Assembly: GCA_034439915.1 (NCBI GenBank)
Contig: JAWXBI010000004.1
Location: 1 to 5,255, forward strand
Origin: JADJLQ01 sp034439915
GTDB lineage: Bacteria > Bacteroidota > Bacteroidia > Chitinophagales > Saprospiraceae
Length of the DNA stretch: 5,255 nucleotides
Reading direction: 5' to 3'
A program made the position numbers and the translations under genes. Position 1 is the first letter of the stretch; each line of letters starts with the position of its first letter. The notes below the pieces were generated by a model, which had not been told where the DNA came from, searched no databases, and was given only the letters and a program-made list of their open reading frames with translations. Below are positions 1 through 5,255 of the stretch, piece after piece.

Positions 1-8
1 ATTTATTA

Positions 9-41
9 TTGACTATATAATTATTTCATACATTATATTTT
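9..41 (+). promoter_or_regulatory. Possible weak promoter of the metalloprotease gene
   Basis: The 64 bases before the first gene are extremely AT-rich. TATATTTT at 34-41 differs from the Bacteroidota -7 consensus TAnnTTTG only at the last base, and a TTG at 9-11 lies 22 bases upstream, close to the usual -33 spacing. In such AT-rich DNA these matches can arise by chance, so this is a candidate only. No Shine-Dalgarno-like sequence precedes the ATG at 65, just an A-rich stretch, which is normal for this phylum. Confidence 0.25.
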
Positions 42-64
42 AATATTCATACAATTTCAAACAA

Positions 65-3000
65 ATGAATTTTATTTATCATTTATTACTGCCTCTGTTT
101 TTTCTTCAGTCTGATTTTGTGCAAACCGTTTATATAAACGAGAGAAATACCAAGGTCGATCAGGATACTGTAATTAAGGTTTTTAATATAAAAAATTCAT
201 CTTTCCGTTCTGCTGTTCACAGTAAGAGTATTAAGAATTATACCCTGCTGCAACTGGATACCCAGGCGTTTCAATCTATGAGAGCAAGGGATCTGGATAA
301 GATGGATTTTGCATTGCCGTTTAACAATTCTATGCTGGAAATTAAACTGACATCCATGCAAATTTTTGACCAAAGTTTTAAAGTTACTACGGATCAGTCG
401 AAAGGCCTGGCAGTGGATTACACTCCTGGAAAATATTATATGGGCAAATTGGTTGGTGATCCAAATTCTATGGTAACATTATCCGTTTATGACAATGAAA
501 TCAACGGAGTAATTAGCTCTTCAAAATTTGGAAACCTTAATCTTGGGGTTTCCAACCCTGAAGATCCCAGGGAATATATTTTGTATGGACAGGATGAAAT
601 CAAGGACCAGATATTATTTAATTGCAGCACCACCGAAACACCCCTGACGGCACCCGATATAGATGAACTGAGGCCACAAATAGATAAGCAACTGGAGTCG
701 AGGGCCGCGGGCTGTGTAACTATCGATTTTGAATTGACAAATGAAGTCTACAAATACTTTAATAATAACCTCACCGCTTCAACCAATTGGATTACAGCCC
801 TCTTCACAGGAGTAAAAGCGCTTTACCTGGCCGAAGGGATTGACATCAATATCAAAAGTGTGTATGTCTGGACCACGGAAGATGATTATTCCGATGATGT
901 TTCTGCCGCTTTAAGCACTTTAGGAAGCCGAAGAGTAAATGATCCGGCGTTTACCGCAAACCTTGTTCATCTTGTTCGGGGTAAAACCTGCGGTAGCGGG
1001 TGCAGCCTGGCAGGCATCGCCTGGCTCAATGTTTTATGCAAACCAAATAATCGTTTTGCCGTAAGTGAACCTATATTTACCTATGATGCTTACCCTTCCT
1101 ATTCCTGGTCAGTAAATGTCCTGGCTCATGAAATGGGCCACAATATGGGTTCCAATCATACCCATTGGTGTGGCTGGTCTGGTGGTGCAATTGACAATTG
1201 TCTGGCTCCGGAAGGATCATGCGCAGCAGGACCCAACCCCGGAGCAGGTGGAGGAACAATTATGTCATACTGTCATAATGTAAATTCAATAGGGATTAAA
1301 TTTTCAAACGGATTTGGACCTCAGCCAGGTGCGACGATAAGGGCCCGGTACAATGCTGCTAATTGTTTATCCACTACTTGCGGAGGAACAGTGGTTTTAC
1401 CGACTTGTTCTGATGGAATTCAAAATGGCACTGAAACCGGAGTGGACTGTGGGGGTGGTTGTTCAGCCTGTAACCAGAATTGCCCTACAGTCGGAAATAT
1501 AAGCCAGGGAAAACCAACCTCACAATCATCAAATTATAACACGGCCAATTCCTATCCTGCATCCATGGCAGTAGATGGAGGTCTTACTGCTTCCAGTTTT
1601 AATCATACCAATAATGAAACCCAGCCCTGGTGGCAGGTGGATCTTGGCAATACCTATTCGGTATCGAGCATCCAGCTTACTAATCGTATGGGTTGCAGTT
1701 CATGCGCAGGCAGGACAAAAAAATTCAAAGTATTTATATCCAACTCAAGTACAGTGTCTGCATATTCTTCCAGTGGTTCCGTTTACGAATACAACAACGC
1801 TTCAGGCCTTGGAGACGGGCAATTATTGACTATATCAAACCTGACCGCTACGGGAAGATATGTGCGGATCTGGGTTGATAATGGCAGTGCATCAGGACCA
1901 TTGCATTTTGCCGAAGTCCAGGTGATTGGGTGCAGTGGAAGTTTGTGCAGCAATAATCAGACTCCATCCATATCCGTATCGTCTGCCCAATCCAGTTACC
2001 ATAGAAACAGCTCGTTTACGATGAATGCTACCGCGAGCGATCCGGATGGAAATATCAGTTATGTGGAATTTTATAACGGAAACACGCTGCTCGGTACCGA
2101 CAACAGCGCTCCATTTACTATTGTGGTGGATCCGGCTTCAGCAAGTTCATATTCGATTACAGGAAAAGCCTTTGACAATTGCAACGGCAGTAAAACCTCT
2201 TCTGCCCAGACAATCACCACGACCACCTCTTGTTCAGATGGCTTCAAAAATGGGAATGAAACGGGTGTAGATTGTGGAGGAAGTTGTGCTGCCTGTCCTC
2301 AGGGATGCGCAACAACTACCAATATCAGCCAGGGAAAATCAGCCAGTCAGTCCAGCAATTTTTCATCCTCCAACCCCTATCCTGCATCGATGGCAGTTGA
2401 TGGCAGTGTTGCCTCCTCCAGCTTCAACCATACCAACAGTGAATCTCAGCCCTGGTGGCAGGTCAATTTGGGAGGTAATTCTATAGTTTCTTCCATTGAA
2501 ATAACCAACAGAACAGGTTGTCCTTCCTGTGCGGGGAGAATAAAAAAATTCAAAGTATTCGTATCAGCAAGCCCGGTGAGTTCTTATAATACTGCTGGAC
2601 ATGTATTTGAATACAATAATGCCTCCGGTTTGAAAGATGGAGAAGTCGTTAAAATCAACAATTTATCGAGTTTTGGCCAATATGCCAGGGTATGGATTGA
2701 TTATGGAACAACTGCTGGGTATTTACACCTGGCTGAGGTAAAAGTAATGGGCTGTTCCAGCACAATAAACCCTTGCAATTCGAATCAAAACCCAAACGTG
2801 ACCGTATCCAGTTCTTCTACCAGCTATCCCAGGGGAGGCAGTTTTACAGTAAATGCCACAGTTAATGATCCGGATGGCACAATTTCCAATGTAGAATTTT
2901 ACAGTGGCAGTACTTTAATGGGATCCGATATCAGCGCACCTTTTAATTATACCATGAGTCCGGCAACAGCTAATTCGTATTCAATATCTGCAAAAGCTAT

Positions 3001-3883
3001 TGATAATTGCGGGGGTACTGACAATTCAAATTCGTTGACCATTTCGACCACGGTTTCCTGTTCGGATGGGTTTCAAAATGGAACAGAGACCGGAGTGGAT
3101 TGCGGTGGCACTTGTACAGCATGTGCGAGTGGATGTACTTCCAGTATAAATATCAGTCAGGGCAAGACAGCTACCCAGTCTGGAAATTTTGATGCGGCCA
3201 ATACTTACCCTGCATCAAAAGTAGTGGATGGAAGCACAACAAGCTCCAGTTTTAATCATACTAATCCAACCACCCAGCCCTGGTTGCAGGTTAATCTGGG
3301 GGGCAATCATTCCGTAACCAGGATAGAGATCACAAACCGAACCGGCTGTCCATCCTGTGCGGGAAGAACCAAAAAATTTAAGGTTTTTGTAAGTTCTTCT
3401 CCGGTGACCACTTATTCATCCGGTGGTTCAGTCTATGAATATAATAATACTACAGGTTTGACCGATGGACAAGTAATCAATATAACCGGCCTTAGTGCCA
3501 ATGGTCAGTATATCCGGGTATGGGTGGACAATGGAACCTCTTCAAATTATTTACATCTTGCTGAAGTAAGGGTATTCGGTTGCTCGCAGACGGCAGGGGC
3601 AGTTGCTACGCTGGAGAATTGGAAACAGCCTACAACAGATGGAGTGTCTAAACTACAGGTCAATCTCTTTCCCAATCCGGTTAAGGATATTGTAAATTTT
3701 GAATACTCCATCGAATTAGATGCTGACCTCGATGCTTCGGTTTATGATGTGAGTGGTAGGCGCCTGCTCAACTCAAAAATTACAGATAAAAAACTGGACC
3801 TTTCCGTGCTTGAAAACGGAAGTTATTTTATCCATCTGAATTACAAAGGTCAAAAACTGATCAAAAAAGTACTGAAGTTTTAG
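65..3883 (+). CDS. Secreted M12B-like (reprolysin-type) zinc metalloprotease with three F-type-lectin/F5-8C domains, two Ig-like domains and a T9SS sorting tail
   Basis: An exported endopeptidase, probably released or held at the cell surface through type IX secretion. An in-frame stop at 41-43 makes the ATG at 65 the earliest possible start. Residues 1 to about 21 are a hydrophobic signal peptide. Residues about 22-215 resemble an M12B propeptide (YYMGKLVGDPNS near 124-135). The catalytic domain, about 216-439, has the zinc motif HExxHxxGxxH with ligands H355, H359 and H365, general base E356, and a downstream Met-turn (IMSY, 399-402). The C-terminal array follows: Cys-rich linkers at 448-473, 723-748 and 999-1024; F5/8C or F-type-lectin-like domains at about 478-623, 753-897 and 1029-1173; Big_7-like Ig domains at about 634-718 and 910-994. 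Residues about 1195-1272 are a type A T9SS sorting domain (LFPNP at 1201-1205, NGSYFIHL at 1251-1258, basic KKVLKF end). Protease class and secretion route are well supported. Binding of fucose or other glycans, and the natural substrate, are inferred. Confidence 0.95.
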   Translation: MNFIYHLLLPLFFLQSDFVQTVYINERNTKVDQDTVIKVFNIKNSSFRSAVHSKSIKNYTLLQLDTQAFQSMRARDLDKMDFALPFNNSMLEIKLTSMQIFDQSFKVTTDQSKGLAVDYTPGKYYMGKLVGDPNSMVTLSVYDNEINGVISSSKFGNLNLGVSNPEDPREYILYGQDEIKDQILFNCSTTETPLTAPDIDELRPQIDKQLESRAAGCVTIDFELTNEVYKYFNNNLTASTNWITALFTGVKALYLAEGIDINIKSVYVWTTEDDYSDDVSAALSTLGSRRVNDPAFTANLVHLVRGKTCGSGCSLAGIAWLNVLCKPNNRFAVSEPIFTYDAYPSYSWSVNVLAHEMGHNMGSNHTHWCGWSGGAIDNCLAPEGSCAAGPNPGAGGGTIMSYCHNVNSIGIKFSNGFGPQPGATIRARYNAANCLSTTCGGTVVLPTCSDGIQNGTETGVDCGGGCSACNQNCPTVGNISQGKPTSQSSNYNTANSYPASMAVDGGLTASSFNHTNNETQPWWQVDLGNTYSVSSIQLTNRMGCSSCAGRTKKFKVFISNSSTVSAYSSSGSVYEYNNASGLGDGQLLTISNLTATGRYVRIWVDNGSASGPLHFAEVQVIGCSGSLCSNNQTPSISVSSAQSSYHRNSSFTMNATASDPDGNISYVEFYNGNTLLGTDNSAPFTIVVDPASASSYSITGKAFDNCNGSKTSSAQTITTTTSCSDGFKNGNETGVDCGGSCAACPQGCATTTNISQGKSASQSSNFSSSNPYPASMAVDGSVASSSFNHTNSESQPWWQVNLGGNSIVSSIEITNRTGCPSCAGRIKKFKVFVSASPVSSYNTAGHVFEYNNASGLKDGEVVKINNLSSFGQYARVWIDYGTTAGYLHLAEVKVMGCSSTINPCNSNQNPNVTVSSSSTSYPRGGSFTVNATVNDPDGTISNVEFYSGSTLMGSDISAPFNYTMSPATANSYSISAKAIDNCGGTDNSNSLTISTTVSCSDGFQNGTETGVDCGGTCTACASGCTSSINISQGKTATQSGNFDAANTYPASKVVDGSTTSSSFNHTNPTTQPWLQVNLGGNHSVTRIEITNRTGCPSCAGRTKKFKVFVSSSPVTTYSSGGSVYEYNNTTGLTDGQVINITGLSANGQYIRVWVDNGTSSNYLHLAEVRVFGCSQTAGAVATLENWKQPTTDGVSKLQVNLFPNPVKDIVNFEYSIELDADLDASVYDVSGRRLLNSKITDKKLDLSVLENGSYFIHLNYKGQKLIKKVLKF
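1406..2230 (+). repeat. Intragenic repeat unit 1: Cys-rich linker, lectin-like domain, Ig-like domain
   Basis: First of three tandem in-frame units in the metalloprotease gene (residues 448-722). It opens with the linker CSDG..NG.ETGVDCGG, whose cysteines follow C-x13-C-x3-C-x2-C-x3-C (448, 462, 466, 469, 473). The lectin-like domain carries H514, R541, the pair C544/C547, R550 and PWW at 521-523, and ends at C623. The Ig-like domain has SDPDG at 658-662 and VEFY at 667-670, and a likely C628-C705 disulfide. The unit is 275 residues long. Some stretches remain near-identical to unit 2 in DNA, for example CAGCCCTGGTGGCAGGT at 1622-1638. Confidence 0.85.
2231..3058 (+). repeat. Intragenic repeat unit 2: Cys-rich linker, lectin-like domain, Ig-like domain
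   Basis: Second unit (residues 723-998, 276 residues) with the same order and cysteine spacing as unit 1: linker cysteines 723, 737, 741, 744 and 748. The lectin-like domain has H789, R816, C819/C822, R825 and PWW at 796-798, and ends at C897. The Ig-like domain has DPDG at 935-938, VEFY at 943-946 and a likely C904-C982 pair. The 17-base block seen in unit 1 recurs exactly at 2447-2463, which supports duplication within the gene rather than independent domain acquisition. Confidence 0.85.
3059..3583 (+). repeat. Intragenic repeat unit 3 (no Ig-like domain): Cys-rich linker and lectin-like domain
   Basis: Third, shorter unit (residues 999-1173). Linker cysteines are 999, 1013, 1017, 1020 and 1024. 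The lectin-like domain keeps H1065, R1092, C1095/C1098 and R1101 and ends at C1173. The PWW of the other copies is PWL here (1072-1074). No Ig-like domain follows; a short linker of about 20 residues leads to the T9SS sorting domain. The array is therefore (linker-lectin-Ig) x2 plus linker-lectin. Confidence 0.85.
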
Positions 3884-3896
3884 TAATTGAAGAAAC

Positions 3897-3923
3897 CTGG
3901 ACAAACATGGATGGTTTGTCCAG
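3897..3923 (+). terminator. Perfect 10-bp hairpin after the metalloprotease gene, possible terminator
   Basis: CTGGACAAAC at 3897-3906 pairs perfectly with GTTTGTCCAG at 3914-3923 around a 7-base loop, starting 13 bases after the stop codon. The position suits a transcription terminator or a 3'-end-stabilising hairpin. No T-tract follows, so it is not a classical intrinsic terminator. The left arm is also used by a longer competing hairpin (3899-3955). Confidence 0.5.
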
Positions 3924-3955
3924 CTATACCTGATTCAAACCATCCAGGTTTGTCC
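3899..3955. repeat. Long imperfect inverted repeat, 20-bp arms with one mismatch
   Basis: Bases 3899-3918 are complementary to 3936-3955 at 19 of 20 positions, with A3907 opposite G3947 as the only mismatch and a 17-base loop. The octamer GGACAAAC or its complement GTTTGTCC occurs three times here (3899-3906, 3914-3921, 3948-3955), so the left arm can pair with either of two partners. The repeat lies between the protease stop and the reductase promoter and ends next to where a -33 element would be. It could be a terminator, an operator palindrome or a copy of a dispersed palindromic repeat; the sequence does not decide. Confidence 0.7.
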
Positions 3956-3978
3956 GTTATAAATACCAATTCCGGGTT

Positions 3979-3986
3979 TATCTTTG
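3979..3986 (+). promoter_or_regulatory. Bacteroidota -7 promoter box of the reductase gene
   Basis: TATCTTTG matches the Bacteroidota housekeeping -7 consensus TAnnTTTG exactly and is followed by C, a common extension. The nearest upstream TTTG (3949-3952) is 26 bases away, longer than the usual spacing of about 19-21, so the -33 element is weak or absent. Only 9 bases separate the box from the ATG at 3996, so transcription should start within a few bases of the start codon. Confidence 0.6.
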
Positions 3987-3995
3987 CACCCTTTT

Positions 3996-5021
3996 ATGAT
4001 TCATACCGATCTTTTGATCATAGGTGCGGGGCCCTGTGGATTATTTACAGTATTTGAAGCAGGCTTGCTACAGCTCCATTGTCATATACTGGATATTCTT
4101 CCCCAGCCCGGAGGTCAGTTAAATGAAATTTATCCCAAAAAACCGATTTATGATATTCCGGGCTATCCGAGTATCCTGGCAAATGAACTGGTAGATAACC
4201 TTCTTAAACAAATCGAACCTTTTCACCCGGGATTTACCCTGGGCGAGCGGGCAGAAACCATATTTCAATCAGAGGATAAATTTATCGTAACGACCCATAA
4301 AGGAACCCGGATACAAGCTCCGGTCATCGTAATCGCCGGCGGTCTGGGTTGTTTTGAGCCGCGGAAACCCCCGATACCCAATATCGATCAATACGAAGAC
4401 CGGGGAGTGGACTATTATGTAAAAAACCCGGAGCATTATAACGGAAAAGATCTGGTCATTGCAGGTGGCGGAGATTCCGCCTTGGACTGGGCTATTTTCC
4501 TGGCCGGTAAAGCTAAATCCCTCTCATTGATACACCGCAGAAATGAATTCCGGGGAGCCCCGGATTCGGTGGCGAAGGTGAGGGAATTGAATGACGCCGG
4601 CAAAATAAAACTCATCACGGAAGCCCAGGTCACTGGGTTGACAGGCCAGCGTTCACTGGAAACAGTGATCATAAAGCATGACCGGGATGGTGAAATGGAA
4701 ATACCCTCGGATTATTTTATACCGCTTTTTGGGCTTACTCCAAAACTAGGTCCAATAGCGAGTTGGGGATTAAACCTCGAACAGCAGGCTATTGCAGTGA
4801 ATACCCTCGATTACAGCACAAATGTGCCAGGAATCTATGCCGTTGGGGATATCAACACCTATCCGGGGAAATTAAAACTGATTTTGTGCGGATTTCACGA
4901 AGCCACACTGATGGTTCAATCTGCCTTTAAACGGATATATCCGGACAAAAAGCTGTCTTTTAAATATACTACAGTGACTGGCATTCAGGGATTTGATGCG
5001 AGTAATAAAACAAGGCTTTAA
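3996..5021 (+). CDS. Ferredoxin/flavodoxin-NADP+ reductase, thioredoxin-reductase-like type
   Basis: A cytoplasmic FAD enzyme that moves electrons between NADPH and ferredoxin or flavodoxin (EC 1.18.1.2 by family). The 341 residues fit the usual length of about 330-350. The N-terminal FAD-binding motif is GAGPCG at 10-15. PGGQLNEIYPKKPIYDIPGYP, which runs from 38 to 58, is the conserved flavin-contact segment of this family. The NADPH domain has GGGDSA at 157-162 and HRR at 180-182, a motif expected to contact the 2'-phosphate. The second FAD motif is VGDINTYPGKLKL at 283-295. The redox-active CxxC of true thioredoxin reductases is absent, which separates it from TrxB. The ATG at 3996 is preferred over an in-frame TTG at 3984, because that TTG lies inside the promoter box and the residues it would add are not expected. 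The physiological partner cannot be read from the sequence. The gene appears to be transcribed alone. Confidence 0.93.
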   Translation: MIHTDLLIIGAGPCGLFTVFEAGLLQLHCHILDILPQPGGQLNEIYPKKPIYDIPGYPSILANELVDNLLKQIEPFHPGFTLGERAETIFQSEDKFIVTTHKGTRIQAPVIVIAGGLGCFEPRKPPIPNIDQYEDRGVDYYVKNPEHYNGKDLVIAGGGDSALDWAIFLAGKAKSLSLIHRRNEFRGAPDSVAKVRELNDAGKIKLITEAQVTGLTGQRSLETVIIKHDRDGEMEIPSDYFIPLFGLTPKLGPIASWGLNLEQQAIAVNTLDYSTNVPGIYAVGDINTYPGKLKLILCGFHEATLMVQSAFKRIYPDKKLSFKYTTVTGIQGFDASNKTRL

Positions 5022-5121
5022 ACAGCGATTATCGGTATGAGGTAAGGAAGGAGTCCTGTTTTTGGAAGTTTCTTAAATTCCATCTTTTTGTATGCTTATT
5101 TCAAACCGGATTCTTGTGTCC

Positions 5122-5144
5122 ACTTTGGGTGTCCCAGGGTTTTT
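5122..5144 (+). terminator. Possible intrinsic terminator downstream of the reductase gene
   Basis: Bases 5122-5129 pair with 5133-5140 around a TGT loop. The stem has four G-C pairs, two A-T pairs and two G-T wobbles, and a T run continues to 5144. It lies 100 bases after the reductase stop. The short stem with wobbles keeps confidence moderate. Confidence 0.4.
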
Positions 5145-5255
5145 AAGGGTAGAAAATCTCTTTTGTCGCCCGTAATGTGTATAAAGAGTTAGAAAGATCA
5201 CTGAAGGGGAAAAAACTGCATTAAGCCCGGTAAAAATCCAAAGCAACAAGAAGTC

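Noticed and set aside
9..21. TTGACT and TATAAT as a classical sigma-70 promoter
   Set aside because: The two boxes are separated by a single base, far from the roughly 17-base spacing required.
1077..1259. 60-codon minus-strand frame opposite the zinc motif of the protease
   Set aside because: A shadow of the strongly conserved catalytic domain, with no independent coding evidence.
1575..2486. Several + strand frames of 61-84 codons in alternative frames of the lectin array
   Set aside because: They overlap the real frame; similar sequences recur because the underlying DNA is repeated, and none has a domain or start context of its own.
3984..3995. TTG at 3984 as start of the reductase, adding four residues
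   Set aside because: It lies within the TATCTTTG promoter box; the ATG at 3996 gives the N-terminus expected for the family, with the GxGxxG motif about ten residues in.
4436..4672. 78-codon minus-strand frame inside the reductase gene
   Set aside because: It is fully antisense to the conserved NADPH-binding part of the reductase, and its translation has no recognisable motif.
3996..5021. Thioredoxin reductase (TrxB) as the identity of the second gene
   Set aside because: No CxxC redox pair is present in the NADPH domain, and the YPKKPIYDIPGYP segment is typical of the TrxR-like ferredoxin-NADP+ reductases.
5092..5175. 27-codon + strand frame downstream of the reductase
   Set aside because: Very short, no ribosome binding or promoter signal, and it runs through the probable terminator hairpin.

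Overview
The window looks like a fragment of a Bacteroidota (Bacteroidetes) chromosome, possibly from the Saprospiria/Chitinophagia side of the phylum, though I cannot fix the family from sequence alone. Three signals point there: a C-terminal type IX secretion (T9SS, Por secretion system) sorting domain on the first protein, a Bacteroidota-type -7 promoter box (TATCTTTG, fitting TAnnTTTG) in front of the second gene, and no recognisable Shine-Dalgarno sequence before either gene. Both genes are on the + strand.

Layout. Bases 1-64 are very AT-rich and hold at most a weak promoter. Bases 65-3883 encode a 1272-residue secreted multidomain zinc metalloprotease: signal peptide, M12B-like propeptide, reprolysin-like (metzincin) catalytic domain, then a three-fold repeated C-terminal array and the T9SS tail. 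Each array unit is a cysteine-rich linker plus a discoidin/F5-8C fold domain that resembles an F-type (fucose-binding) lectin; units 1 and 2 are each followed by a Big_7-like Ig domain. Bases 3884-3995 are a compact intergenic region with two mutually exclusive hairpins built on the same sequence, followed by the promoter box. Bases 3996-5021 encode a 341-residue thioredoxin-reductase-like ferredoxin/flavodoxin-NADP+ reductase. Bases 5022-5255 hold a plausible intrinsic terminator and no supported gene.

How they work together. I see no functional link between the two genes. The protease is an envelope or extracellular enzyme that probably acts on glycosylated protein substrates. The reductase is a cytoplasmic flavoenzyme with its own promoter. 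They look like separate transcription units placed side by side, with the hairpin region as the boundary. I see no mobile element, CRISPR array, tRNA or rRNA. The most interesting points are the triplicated lectin-like domains, which keep an F-type-lectin His/Arg/Arg pattern but have CxxC in place of the family's vicinal CC, the alternative hairpins at 3897-3955, and the probable leaderless or near-leaderless start of the reductase gene.
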